The position numbers were made by a program, and so were the translations under genes. A stretch of DNA of 64,000 nucleotides, taken from Ralstonia sp. NFACC01. Its GTDB lineage: Bacteria; Pseudomonadota; Gammaproteobacteria; Burkholderiales; Burkholderiaceae. The notes under the pieces are model-generated. The model saw only the letters and a list, made by a program, of their open reading frames with translations. It was not told the DNA's origin and did not search any database. The stretch spans positions 1-64,000 of the forward strand of contig NZ_FOWV01000007.1 of the NCBI RefSeq assembly GCF_900115545.1, given 5' to 3'. The number at the start of each line of letters is the position of its first letter. The first letter of the stretch is position 1. Below are positions 25,375-34,165 of this stretch, piece by piece.

Positions 25375-25806
25375 ATGCTGCACAACGTCCGCACCCTAAG
25401 CGTGAATGTCGAGCGTCACTTCGATGACGTGGCCATGTTCCTGGCCGAGCCGCTGAACTTCCCGATCTGGGCAACCGGCCTGTCGGAAGGGCTGGCGCCC
25501 GGTACGCAGGGTTCGGGCGCGGCACCCGACGAGTGGATCGCCAAGGCCGCACCCAACAGCGACGAAGGCAGCGTGTTCATCCGCTTCAGCCCGCCTAACG
25601 AGTTTGGCATTGCTGACCACTGGGTCCGCCTGCCGGACGGATCGATCGTCTACGTGCCGCTGCGCGTGGTGCGCAACGGCGCGGGCACGACCGTCTCGCT
25701 CACGCTGTTTCAGCAACCGAACATGGACGACGCACAATTCGACGCCGATGCCGAATGGGTGCAGCGTGACCTGGTGAAGCTGAAGATGGTGCTGGAAGCT
25801 GAATAA
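25375..25806 (+). CDS. SRPBCC-family protein
   Basis: 143-aa START/polyketide-cyclase-like protein. N-terminal beta strand TLSVNVERHFDDVAMFL, then a hydrophobic-cavity fold (NFPIWATGLSE, SIVYVPLRVVRNG). It has no catalytic motif; such proteins bind small hydrophobic ligands. GGAGG lies 6 bp before ATG 25375. Probably in a unit with the preceding AhpD-like gene (48-bp gap). Confidence 0.8.
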   Translation: MLHNVRTLSVNVERHFDDVAMFLAEPLNFPIWATGLSEGLAPGTQGSGAAPDEWIAKAAPNSDEGSVFIRFSPPNEFGIADHWVRLPDGSIVYVPLRVVRNGAGTTVSLTLFQQPNMDDAQFDADAEWVQRDLVKLKMVLEAE

Positions 25807-25810
25807 CCGC

Positions 25811-27112
25811 TCAGGCCTTCTCCGCCTGCGGGGCTTGCGGCGCCGTTTGCGGACCGGATGCGCCGGCGGAGGCAGGGGATGCCGCCAGCGACGGATCGCC
25901 TTGCGCATCCGAGCCCTTCACCTGGCTCACCCAGAACACGCAGAACAGCCCCGCCGCCACGGCCAGCCAGCCGTTGAGGCCGTAGCCTTCGATGCGGCCG
26001 CCGGCGCCGCCAGACAGCAGCAGACCGCCCAGCCACGCACCCACGCCGGTCCCCACCGACATCACCGCGCTGTTGGCCGACAGGAATGCACCGCGCACCT
26101 GCGGGGCGGGCACCGTCGTCATCAGCGCTTGCATCGGCACCATGCGGCTGGAGAGGATCACCATGAAGAAGGGGAAGAACAGCAGCATGCCGATGTAGGG
26201 CCAGTCAGGCAGATGCGTCATCACCAGCACCGGGATGAACGCCAGCAGCGCGGCGCCCACGAACACGCGGCGACGGCCGTAACGGTCGGCCAGCTTGCCC
26301 ACGGCACGCGAGCTGAAGAACGACGCCGCGCCGCCTGCCACATACAGCCATGACAGGCTTTCGGGCGACACCCCGTGGTTGGCCACCAGCACCGGCGAGA
26401 TGAACGGAATCACCATCATGTGCGAGCCCATCATCACGAAGGTCAGCACAAAGGCGCGCAGGTGGCGCGGGTTGGTGAGCAACCGCCACAGGCCGGAAAG
26501 CACTTCGCCCAGCGTCTGGCTCCGGTTGCCTGCCAGATGTTCGGCCAGCGGCGGAATGGTCTGCCGTGCGCCCAGCCAGATCAGCACCGTGAGCGCCGTC
26601 AGCAGGAAGAACGGCGCCGACCAGCCGAAGTGCGCGCCAATGGCAATGCCCACGGGCACGCCCGCCATGGCCGCCAGCGCAAACGACGACATCACCACAC
26701 CAGTGGCGGCGCCGCGCCGCGCGGGCGGCACCACGTCTGACAGCACGGCCATGATGATCGACCCGAGCACGCCGCCCGTGACGCCCGCAAATGCGCGGGC
26801 AAACAGCAGCATGCCGTAGCTGCCCGACAGCGCGCAGGCGAGGTTGGCCAGCGTGAAGAGGCCGTAGACGGTCAGCAGCAGGCGGCGGCGGTCAAAGCGG
26901 TCGACATAGGTGGCGGCCAGCAGGCCGGAAGCACCCGAGCACAGCGAATACACCGACACCGCCGTGGCGAACGCCGCCGGACCGATGCCAAACGTATGCA
27001 TGATCTGCGGACCAAGCGGCATCATCACCATGAAATCCATGATGACGGTGAACTGCGTGAGCGCGAGCAGCCAGAGCAGCCGGCGCTCGCGCGAGGAATC
27101 AAGTAAGGGCAT
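25811..27112 (-). CDS. MFS transporter (DHA1-like drug efflux)
   Basis: 433 aa with 12 predicted membrane segments. FTVIMDFMVMMPLGPQI in segment 1, YVDRFDRRRLLL as the segment 2-3 signature and GVVMSSFALAAMAGVPVG as antiporter motif C. ATG 27112 gives a normal N-terminus; the open frame extends about 38 codons further without homology. The upstream 175 bp carry two palindromes (27200-27211, 27214-27223). Substrate unknown. Confidence 0.9.
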   Translation of the reverse strand: MPLLDSSRERRLLWLLALTQFTVIMDFMVMMPLGPQIMHTFGIGPAAFATAVSVYSLCSGASGLLAATYVDRFDRRRLLLTVYGLFTLANLACALSGSYGMLLFARAFAGVTGGVLGSIIMAVLSDVVPPARRGAATGVVMSSFALAAMAGVPVGIAIGAHFGWSAPFFLLTALTVLIWLGARQTIPPLAEHLAGNRSQTLGEVLSGLWRLLTNPRHLRAFVLTFVMMGSHMMVIPFISPVLVANHGVSPESLSWLYVAGGAASFFSSRAVGKLADRYGRRRVFVGAALLAFIPVLVMTHLPDWPYIGMLLFFPFFMVILSSRMVPMQALMTTVPAPQVRGAFLSANSAVMSVGTGVGAWLGGLLLSGGAGGRIEGYGLNGWLAVAAGLFCVFWVSQVKGSDAQGDPSLAASPASAGASGPQTAPQAPQAEKA

Positions 27113-27199
27113 GAGGGCGAGCGAAGAAAGGGAGGAGGCGGCGCGTGCAGGCTGGAGCCGGAATCGGCCGGCTGGCGCACCGAGTTGTGTCAGAAAACA

Positions 27200-27223
27200 T
27201 ATCTTACGATAGTTGTCGCGACA
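27200..27223. promoter_or_regulatory. Adjacent palindromes upstream of MFS gene
   Basis: TATC-TTAC-GATA (27200-27211) is followed two bases later by the perfect 10-bp palindrome TGTCGCGACA (27214-27223). They lie 88-112 bp upstream of the MFS start and beyond the end of the LysR gene, so they are candidate operators for the pump. Confidence 0.4.
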
Positions 27224-27288
27224 CAAGAAGTCAAACTTTATTCAAGCGGGATTTTCCGCCTCGTCACGGTTTCGAGGCGAGCAATGGG

Positions 27289-28173
27289 CTATTTCGCCCG
27301 GAGCATCCAAAGCACGTCAAGCACGTGCTGGGTCGATCGCTCTACGTGGCCGGCCCGGTGCGCGATACCAAGCTCGCGCCACAAGGCGGGCCGGAGCGGC
27401 CGCATGGTGATACGTGCATCCGACGGCGCGGCCGATGCCTCATGCGGCAGCAGCGTGGCGCCATAACCGGCCGCGACCAGGCTCTTGATGGCGTCGTTGT
27501 AGTTGAGCTGGATGCGCGGCACGGGATGATGGCCGCCCGCCGCGAACCATTCGGTCGTCTGGCGCGAGAGTCGTGTGGTGGCGTCGTTCAGGATCAGCGG
27601 TTGCGCGGAGAGCCACGCGGGCGTGATGCGCGCCGGGCTCGTCCAGTGCGCCGGCAGGAACGCCATGACGGGGTCGCGCCGCCACGGTTTGATGGCGAGG
27701 CCGGCCACCTGCGATTGCGGCAGCGCCACCAGGCCAATATCGAGCGCGCCATCGGCCAGACCCGCCAGCGTTTCGTGCGAAGTGAGCACTGCCACCTGCA
27801 CGTCGATGCCGGGGTGGTCTTGCCGCAGCACGTCCAGCGCCTGCGGCAGCAGATGCGCGATGGCGCCGGTGGAAGCGCCCAGCCGGACGCGCCCGCTCAG
27901 GCCCTGCACCTGCCGCTGGATGTCGTCCAGCGCCTGCTCGGCATCGGCGAGCAGCTTGCGCGCGCGTTCCACCATCACCTCGCCGATGGCGGTGGGCTGC
28001 ACCTGCCCTCGCTTGCGAGAGAGCAGTTGCGCGCCCACGCGATCCTCCAGCTCGGCAATGTGCAGGCTGACGGTGGGCGCCGCCAGATGCAGCGCGCGCG
28101 CCGCGTCGGCAAACGAACCGCGCTGGGCAACTTCCACAAGCGTGCGCAGGCGGTCCAGGCTGATTTCTCGCAT
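27289..28173 (-). CDS. LysR-family regulator
   Basis: 294 aa. N-terminal HTH (RLRTLVEVAQRGSFADAARA, APTVSLHIAELEDRVG) and periplasmic-binding-like effector domain from about residue 90. Divergent from argC with a 115-bp gap holding a perfect dyad (28175-28191), and upstream of the MFS pump on the same strand. It could control either neighbour. Confidence 0.93.
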   Translation of the reverse strand: MREISLDRLRTLVEVAQRGSFADAARALHLAAPTVSLHIAELEDRVGAQLLSRKRGQVQPTAIGEVMVERARKLLADAEQALDDIQRQVQGLSGRVRLGASTGAIAHLLPQALDVLRQDHPGIDVQVAVLTSHETLAGLADGALDIGLVALPQSQVAGLAIKPWRRDPVMAFLPAHWTSPARITPAWLSAQPLILNDATTRLSRQTTEWFAAGGHHPVPRIQLNYNDAIKSLVAAGYGATLLPHEASAAPSDARITMRPLRPALWRELGIAHRAGHVERSTQHVLDVLWMLRAK

Positions 28174-28174
28174 G

Positions 28175-28191
28175 ATTCAGAAAAGCTGAAT
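28175..28191. promoter_or_regulatory. ATTCAG dyad between LysR gene and argC
   Basis: Perfect inverted repeat ATTCAG-AAAAG-CTGAAT starting 2 bp upstream of the LysR start codon. A likely autoregulatory or shared operator; inferred from position and symmetry. Confidence 0.45.
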
Positions 28192-28288
28192 GTGATGGTT
28201 TGGAAATTCAACTTTTCATATTCTAGGTCGCGCTTGAAGATGGGGGTTCGCATTCACCGCCCTCTTTCTTCTATTGGAGCGTCCCGCC

Positions 28289-29221
28289 ATGTCCACTCCC
28301 CTCGTCTTCATTGATGGCGACCAGGGCACCACCGGCCTGCAGATTCACGAGCGCCTGCGCGGCCGCGTTGAGCGACAAGACCTGAAACTGCTGACGCTTC
28401 CCGCCGACGCGCGCAAAGATGTGCAACGCCGAGCCGAGGCCATCAACACCTGCGATATCGCCATCCTGTGCCTGCCCGATGCGGCTGCGCGCGACGCGGT
28501 CTCGGCCGTCGTCAACCCAAGCGTGCGCGTGATCGACGCCAGCTCCGCGCACCGCACCACGCCGGGCTGGGTGTACGGCTTTCCGGAGATGAGCGAAGGG
28601 CAGGCCCAACGTGTTGCCGCAGCGTCGCGCGTGACCAATCCGGGCTGCTACCCCACTGGCGCCATCGGGCTGCTGCGCCCGCTCGTGCAGGCGGGCCTCG
28701 TGCCGGCGGATTACCCGATCAGCATTCATGCCGTGTCCGGCTATTCGGGTGGTGGCCGCGCTGCAGTCGAAACCTACGAGGGGCCCGATGCAGCAAACGC
28801 ATTGCCGTTCCAGGTCTACGGGCTGGGCCTGGCCCACAAGCACACGCCCGAGATCCAGTTGCATGCGGGGCTCACGCAGCGGCCAATGTTCATCCCGGCC
28901 TACGGCGCATATCGCCAGGGCATCGTGTTGACGGTGCCGCTGGAACTGCGCCTGCTCAACGCCGGGATCGACGCGGCCGCGCTGCACGCCTGCCTGACCG
29001 ACCACTACGCTGGCGCGCAGCATGTGGAAGTGATGCCGCTGCAGGCGCCGTCCGCCCTGCCGCATCTCGATCCGCAGGCGCTCAACGGCACCAACGACAT
29101 GCGGCTGGGCGTGTTCGCCAACGAGCACGGTCAGGTCCTGCTCACAGCGGTGTTTGACAACCTCGGCAAGGGCGCCTCAGGCGCGGCGGTACAGAACCTG
29201 GACCTGATGCTGGCGCGCTGA
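28289..29221 (+). CDS. argC: N-acetyl-gamma-glutamyl-phosphate reductase (short type)
   Basis: 310-aa enzyme of arginine synthesis reducing N-acetylglutamyl phosphate with NADPH. Nucleotide-binding [10 protein letters not shown] at residues 10-19, catalytic Cys120 in TNPGCYPTG, and a GYSGGGR loop. The length and start [10 protein letters not shown] match the short (type 2) ArgC group. GGAG precedes ATG 28289. No other arg gene is adjacent, and the divergent LysR gene is unusual for biosynthetic argC, so it may be a second copy with its own control. Confidence 0.93.
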   Translation: MSTPLVFIDGDQGTTGLQIHERLRGRVERQDLKLLTLPADARKDVQRRAEAINTCDIAILCLPDAAARDAVSAVVNPSVRVIDASSAHRTTPGWVYGFPEMSEGQAQRVAAASRVTNPGCYPTGAIGLLRPLVQAGLVPADYPISIHAVSGYSGGGRAAVETYEGPDAANALPFQVYGLGLAHKHTPEIQLHAGLTQRPMFIPAYGAYRQGIVLTVPLELRLLNAGIDAAALHACLTDHYAGAQHVEVMPLQAPSALPHLDPQALNGTNDMRLGVFANEHGQVLLTAVFDNLGKGASGAAVQNLDLMLAR

Positions 29222-29386
29222 TCTGCGCGTTGCAGGTCCGGCGGGTAGTGGCAAATCGAATGGAAGTCATCGCAACATTTAATTGGGCGATTGTGAGCGA
29301 CTTCGCTATCGTCAACGCCGCTCGTGTACGAACTGCCCGATGCTGTTTGTGCCCGGGGCCGGACCAACCCATTGCCTGAATGCAAT

Positions 29387-30223
29387 ATGTCTAAGACCAC
29401 GTATTACGCGCCGCATGGCGGCCATCCGCCGCAGACGGATCTGCTGACCGATCGCGCGATGTTCACCGAGGCGTACGCGGTGATCCCCAAGGGGGTGATG
29501 CGCGACATCGTCACGAGCTGGCTGCCGTTCTGGACCAACACGCGCCTGTGGGTAATCGCCCGCCCGCTCTCGGGTTTTGCCGAGACCTTCTCACAGTACA
29601 TCGTCGAAGTGAACCCGCGCGGCGGCAGCGACAAGCCCGAGCAAGACAAGAACGCCGAAGCCGTGCTGTTCGTCGTGGAAGGCGAAGCCGAGCTGACGCT
29701 GCAGGGCAAGAAGCACACGCTCACGCCAGGCGGCTACGCGTTCATTCCGCCGGGCGTCGACTGGACGCTGCACAACGTCAGCGATGCCGCGGTGCGCTTC
29801 CACTGGATCCGCAAGCATTACCAGGTCGTCGAGGGCATTCCCCTGCCGGAAGCCTTCGTCACCAACGAACAGGACGTCGAGCCGATCCCGATGCCGGGCA
29901 CCAACGGCGCGTGGGTGACGACGCGCTTTGTCGACATGAGCGACATGCGCCACGACATGCACGTGAACATCGTGACGTTCGAGCCGGGCGGTGTGATTCC
30001 GTTTGCCGAAACCCACGTGATGGAACACGGCCTGTACGTGCTGGAAGGCAAGGCCGTCTATCGCCTCAATCAGGACTGGGTCGAAGTGGAAGCCGGCGAC
30101 TTCATGTGGCTGCGCGCGTTCTGCCCGCAGGCCTGCTATTCGGGTGGTCCTGGCCGCTTCCGTTACCTGCTGTACAAGGACGTGAACCGTCACATGAACC
30201 TGACCCTGAACCCGTCGCGTTGA
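29387..30223 (+). CDS. allE: (S)-ureidoglycine aminohydrolase
   Basis: 278-aa bicupin enzyme of allantoin (purine) degradation, converting ureidoglycine to ureidoglycolate and ammonia. It opens YYAPHGGHPPQTDLL and has two cupin barrels. The second carries the metal-type residues in HVMEHGLYVLEGKAVY and the WLRAFCPQACYSGG segment near the end, both typical of AllE/YlbA. No other purine-degradation gene is in the window. Start ATG 29387 from homology; the ribosome site is weak. It ends at a good terminator. Confidence 0.93.
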   Translation: MSKTTYYAPHGGHPPQTDLLTDRAMFTEAYAVIPKGVMRDIVTSWLPFWTNTRLWVIARPLSGFAETFSQYIVEVNPRGGSDKPEQDKNAEAVLFVVEGEAELTLQGKKHTLTPGGYAFIPPGVDWTLHNVSDAAVRFHWIRKHYQVVEGIPLPEAFVTNEQDVEPIPMPGTNGAWVTTRFVDMSDMRHDMHVNIVTFEPGGVIPFAETHVMEHGLYVLEGKAVYRLNQDWVEVEAGDFMWLRAFCPQACYSGGPGRFRYLLYKDVNRHMNLTLNPSR

Positions 30224-30242
30224 GCGCCGCAGGTGTCAGATA

Positions 30243-30276
30243 AAAGCCCGCCGGTGGTCTACCGTCGGGCTTTTTT
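30243..30276 (+). terminator. Terminator after allE
   Basis: Stem AAAGCCCG/CGGGCTTT with an inner CGG/CCG pair across one mismatch, followed by a run of Ts. The complementary A-run at the left side may also let it act for the convergent tam gene. Confidence 0.85.
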
Positions 30277-30308
30277 CATGGCCGGCGTTTCCGCTTCTGC
30301 GATTGCAC

Positions 30309-31088
30309 CTACTTGCGCGTCGCCACGATGAACAGGCGAGGAAACGGTAGTAGCACCGTGCCATCGTCGAGTGCCGGATAGGCCTGCGCAATCATGTCGC
30401 GATAGCGCGTGAGGAATACGGGGCGCTCGTCCTCGCTCAGCGCTGCGAGGAAGGGCCGTAGCGCGCTGCCCTTGAACCATTCGACCACCGCATCGGCGCC
30501 GCCTTGGAGCGGATGCATGTACGTGGTGCGCCAGACGTCGACGCGCGCGCACAGCGGCGCGAGCAGCGCGTAATAGCGGCGCGCATCGAAGCGCTCCGTG
30601 CGCTCTACACCCTTGAGCTTGCCGGCCCACGGCCCCGCAGCGGCCACTTCGCGCATCAAGCGGTGCGCCGGTTCGTCAAGGTTGTCCGGCATCTGCACGG
30701 CCAAGTGGCCACCCGCCGCCAGCTTGCCGATGAGCTTCGGAAACAGCGTTTCATGCGCCGGCAGCCATTGCAGCACCGCATTGGCGAGGATCAGGTCATA
30801 CGCGCCGGGCTCATCCCACGCAGCAATGTCAGCGACATCGAAGCGCACCTCGGGCAGGCGCTTGCGTGCGGCTTGGATCATGTCGGGCGAGGCGTCGGTG
30901 CCGCGAACGGCCGCGGCGGGCGCACGCGCCATCAGCGCTTCGGTCGAGTTGCCCGGCCCGCAGCCGATGTCGATGGCGACATGGATGGGCGTGGGAGGCA
31001 CTGCGGCCAGCAGGTCCCGGACGGGTCGCGTGCGCTCGTCCTCAAACTGCACGTACTGCTTTGCGTACCAATCGTGGGGGGTCGTCAC
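30309..31088 (-). CDS. tam: Trans-aconitate 2-methyltransferase
   Basis: 259-aa SAM-dependent methyltransferase, removing toxic trans-aconitate as its methyl ester. SAM motif I IDIGCGPGNSTE, then DASPDMI, and ANAVLQWLPAHE, closely as in E. coli Tam (TPHDWYAKQY-type start). I chose GTG 31088 because AAGGAG lies 7 bp before it; an upstream ATG would add an unsupported extension. Convergent with allE. Confidence 0.92.
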   Translation of the reverse strand: MTTPHDWYAKQYVQFEDERTRPVRDLLAAVPPTPIHVAIDIGCGPGNSTEALMARAPAAAVRGTDASPDMIQAARKRLPEVRFDVADIAAWDEPGAYDLILANAVLQWLPAHETLFPKLIGKLAAGGHLAVQMPDNLDEPAHRLMREVAAAGPWAGKLKGVERTERFDARRYYALLAPLCARVDVWRTTYMHPLQGGADAVVEWFKGSALRPFLAALSEDERPVFLTRYRDMIAQAYPALDDGTVLLPFPRLFIVATRK

Positions 31089-31190
31089 GATGCGCTCCTT
31101 GTCGTGGTTTGCGTGCGGGATGCGCAAAGTGTCCGGTTTCCCGATCGATCAGTAAAATGAATTCAATTTCCGGATTGATTCACAACGCTG

Positions 31191-32087
31191 ATGAAAATCG
31201 ATACGCTGGGCGTGCAGGCATTTGTGGCGATTGCGGAGTGCGGCAGCTTTACGCAAGCCGCTGACACGCTGCACGTGACGCAGACTGCGATCACGCAACG
31301 CCTGCGCAAGCTGGAGGCGTTTCTGGGCGTCGCGCTGGTGGAGCGCACCACGCGCCGGACCGAGCTGACGGAAATCGGTGAACGCTTCCTGCCACAGGCG
31401 CGGCGTCTGCTCAACGAACTGTCCGATGCGCTCACGGAGATTCGCGAGACCGGCCTGAGCCAGCGCGGCGACATCACGATCGCGTGCGTGCCGACGGTGG
31501 GTGTGCAATATCTGCCGCGCATCTTGCGCGCGTTCTCAGAGCACCGCCCGCACGATCGCGTGAAGATTCTCGACCATGCATCGGCGTCTGTGCTGCAAGC
31601 GGTGCTGCGGCGTGAGGCGGAGTTCGGCATCAGCATTGCAGGCGACCAGCATCCGGAGTTGGTGAGCGTGCCGCTGACGAGCGATCCGTATGTCCTTGTC
31701 TGCCGCGACGATCATCCGCTGGCCAAGCGCCGCCGCATCCGATGGCAAGCCTTGCAGCCCTACCCGCTCATCTTCGCCGGCGAGGTCAGCGGCAACCGCA
31801 GCCTGCTCGACGGCGCGCTCAAGGCGAGCGGCGTGACGCTGCATTCGTTCTACGAGGTGCAGCGCAGTTCAACGGCGCTCGGGCTGGTGGCGGAAGGGCG
31901 GGGCGCGGCGGTGGTGCCGCGTCTTGCGCTTCAGAAGAATGCGTATCCGATGATCCGCACGGTGGAACTGGTCGAACCGGAAGTGTCGCGCACGCTGGTG
32001 CTCGTCACGCGCAAGGCGGCACAGCTGTCACCTGCGGCGCGTGCGCTATACGAACGGATCGTCGAGGGGGCAACACCGTCGGCGTGA
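31191..32087 (+). CDS. LysR-family regulator
   Basis: 298 aa with typical HTH (GVQAFVAIAECGSFTQAADT, TQTAITQRLRKLEAFLG) and effector domain (GDITIACVPTVGVQYLP). Divergent from tam with a 102-bp gap, so tam is a possible target. The family is certain; the inducer is unknown. Confidence 0.93.
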   Translation: MKIDTLGVQAFVAIAECGSFTQAADTLHVTQTAITQRLRKLEAFLGVALVERTTRRTELTEIGERFLPQARRLLNELSDALTEIRETGLSQRGDITIACVPTVGVQYLPRILRAFSEHRPHDRVKILDHASASVLQAVLRREAEFGISIAGDQHPELVSVPLTSDPYVLVCRDDHPLAKRRRIRWQALQPYPLIFAGEVSGNRSLLDGALKASGVTLHSFYEVQRSSTALGLVAEGRGAAVVPRLALQKNAYPMIRTVELVEPEVSRTLVLVTRKAAQLSPAARALYERIVEGATPSA

Positions 32088-32146
32088 TGCCAGCACAGAG
32101 GGGGGCGGTGTCTCACAGCGGCCCCTCTCATGCCATACGCAGCCAT

Positions 32147-32455
32147 TCACGCGCTTGCGCCATCCGTGGTGCTGGGGTAGCGCGTATCGCCGCGCCATGC
32201 GAGCACATCATGTGCGCTGGATTGCCGATCCGCGCCCTGCGCATACGGATCGAAGCGATCGTACTTCCACGACAGATAGCCATAGGTATCGGCCTGGCGG
32301 TCAGCTCCCTGCGTGAACGGGTCCGTCTTGTCGACGGCGCCTTGCGTGTACGGATCGTACTTGGCCTGCGCGGCCGAAGCCGGTTGCGCGATGAACAGTG
32401 CGGCAGAAGCGGAAAGCGTGGCAAGCAAGGCCAGGGTAATGCGGCGGGTATGCAT
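32147..32455 (-). CDS. Small secreted protein with DPYTQGA repeats
   Basis: 102 aa, not a family I can name. Residues 1-28 form a signal peptide (AQPASA-AQA). The mature part carries three copies of a DPxxQGA unit: YDPYTQGAVDKT, DPFTQGADRQ and FDPYAQGADRQ. GAGGAG lies before ATG 32455. Convergent with the LysR gene and probably transcribed alone. The repeats suggest a short extended or calcium/surface-binding segment, but function is unknown. Confidence 0.75.
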   Translation of the reverse strand: MHTRRITLALLATLSASAALFIAQPASAAQAKYDPYTQGAVDKTDPFTQGADRQADTYGYLSWKYDRFDPYAQGADRQSSAHDVLAWRGDTRYPSTTDGASA

Positions 32456-32666
32456 GGTGAACTCCTCGAGCAGTGAACGTGCCGCCGGAGGCGGCATCCC
32501 ATCGGATCGCCGGCGGAGCGTGGCCGCCCGGATCCCACAGGTTGGTCGCAGTGCGCATGCAAACCTGACACTGCATTGGCGAAAAAAATTGCCGCACCAG
32601 CCTGTACCTGCAGATACGCAGCCCGTGCGGCAATGGATGCAGCCCTTGCGAAAAATGCGGACGTTG

Positions 32667-33794
32667 CTACGGCAGTTGCATCAAGCCGTGCACGCCCTGC
32701 CACCCCACGTAGAGCCCCACGAGGGCAATCAACACGCCAGAGAAGTACGGCGCCCTGCGTGCGAATTCACCAAAGCCGCCCCAGCGCCTGGAGACGTGTT
32801 TCACACTCAGCGCCGCTAGCGCGCCAGACGCCACCAGCGTGAGCGCCAGCCCGATGCTGAAGCACAGCACGAGCGCCGCGCCCAAAGTGATCTTCTTGAG
32901 CTGCAGGCACAACAGCAGCACGGTGATCGACGCCGGGCACGGAATCAGCCCGCCGGTGAGCCCGAACACGATGATCTGGCCTGTGGTCACTTCACGGTTG
33001 GCGAAGCGGCGGCGGATGTCGTTGGCGTGCGCGCGTTCGTGGGCGTCCTGGTATTCGGCAGATGACACATCGAGCCCGCCATGGTCGTGGTTGTGCTCGT
33101 GATCATGCTCGGTGAACGTGACGTCATAGTCATGCCGATGGTGTTCGGGCCCGAGCGACAGGCGCGCCACAAACGCGTGCGGCTCCGGAATGGATTGCTC
33201 CGATTCCAGAAAGCCGTCGCGCTGGATGAAGCGGAAGGTTTGCAGGCTGCCGTCGGGCCGCTCGGTCACAACCTGCACCTGCTCGGCCGGCCACGCGTTG
33301 CCGCGCGTGCCTTCGCGCGTCAGCCGAAAGTGCGGCGGCACGCCGTCTTCGAAAATCGCCAATTGCACGACGCCATGGCCGGTGTCGATGCGCTGAACCT
33401 CGTCATGGCCATGATCGTGATCATGGTGATGATGATCGTGGTCGTGCGCCGCGTGGGTGCTGCGCCAGGTGCGCCACATCATCCACGCTGCCACGGCCAC
33501 GATCAGCACGGCAGACACCACTTGAAAATACGGTTCGGTGGTTTCGGCGTTCCAGTTGCGGCCGAAGTACAGGCCCGCCATGGCCACCGCCCACACCACC
33601 GCCGTGTGCGACACGGTGGCCGACAGCCCGAGCAAGACCGCCTGCGTGAGCGTGCCGCGGATCGCCACGATAAACGCCGCCATCATCGTCTTGGAATGCC
33701 CGGGCTCCAGACCATGAAGCGCCCCTAGCAGGATCGCACTGGGAACGAACAGCCAGGCGTTGCCTTGCTGCAGCAGGGTGGTGAAGGCGGTCAT
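32667..33794 (-). CDS. rcnA: Nickel/cobalt efflux protein RcnA
   Basis: 375-aa inner-membrane Ni2+/Co2+ exporter. N-terminal segments include GALHGLEPGHSKTMMAAF, the family metal signature. A His-rich cytoplasmic loop at residues 114-130 and a second His/Asp cluster near 218 bind metal. C-terminal segments include FGLTGGLIPCPASITVLLLC. It is about 100 residues longer than E. coli RcnA because of an inserted region (about 135-245) between the His clusters. Divergent from rcnR over a perfect RcnR operator. Confidence 0.96.
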   Translation of the reverse strand: MTAFTTLLQQGNAWLFVPSAILLGALHGLEPGHSKTMMAAFIVAIRGTLTQAVLLGLSATVSHTAVVWAVAMAGLYFGRNWNAETTEPYFQVVSAVLIVAVAAWMMWRTWRSTHAAHDHDHHHHDHDHGHDEVQRIDTGHGVVQLAIFEDGVPPHFRLTREGTRGNAWPAEQVQVVTERPDGSLQTFRFIQRDGFLESEQSIPEPHAFVARLSLGPEHHRHDYDVTFTEHDHEHNHDHGGLDVSSAEYQDAHERAHANDIRRRFANREVTTGQIIVFGLTGGLIPCPASITVLLLCLQLKKITLGAALVLCFSIGLALTLVASGALAALSVKHVSRRWGGFGEFARRAPYFSGVLIALVGLYVGWQGVHGLMQLP

Positions 33795-33828
33795 GGATGG
33801 CAGTCGATCAATTCGGGTAGGCGAAATA

Positions 33829-33843
33829 TACTCCCCCCTAGTA
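33829..33843. promoter_or_regulatory. RcnR operator TACT-C6-N-AGTA
   Basis: Exactly the RcnR recognition pattern (TACT, run of six G/C, one base, AGTA), lying 35 bp upstream of rcnA and 50 bp upstream of rcnR. It overlaps a -10-like TATAGT (33842-33847) reading toward rcnR. E. coli has two such sites; only one full copy is visible here. Confidence 0.9.
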
Positions 33844-33892
33844 TAGTGATGCTACCCTCCCGCGTCATTTACACCACCTCGATACCCGACCC

Positions 33893-34165
33893 ATGGCCCA
33901 TACCATCCGCGACAAAGCCAAGCTGCTGGCGCGTGTGCGGCGTATCCAGGGGCAAGCCGCTGCGCTGGAAAAACAACTCGCCGAAGAGGGCGATTGCACG
34001 GCCATCCTGCAGCAGATTGCGGCCATTCGCGGCGCGGTCAATGGGCTGATGGCGGCGGTCATCGAGGGCCACCTGACGGATCACGTGGTGAAGGAGCCTG
34101 CCGAGGCGCAGCGCCAGGAAGATCTCGACGCGGTGATGCAAGTGATCAAGTCGTACCTGAAGTAG
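33893..34165 (+). CDS. rcnR: Ni/Co-responsive repressor RcnR (CsoR/RcnR family)
   Basis: 90-aa all-helical repressor that releases DNA on binding Ni2+ or Co2+. It keeps all RcnR ligands: His3 (MAHTIRDK), Cys35 ([10 protein letters not shown]), and His60 and His64 (GHLTDHV). This separates it from FrmR and CsoR. Divergent from rcnA with the operator between them. Confidence 0.96.
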   Translation: MAHTIRDKAKLLARVRRIQGQAAALEKQLAEEGDCTAILQQIAAIRGAVNGLMAAVIEGHLTDHVVKEPAEAQRQEDLDAVMQVIKSYLK

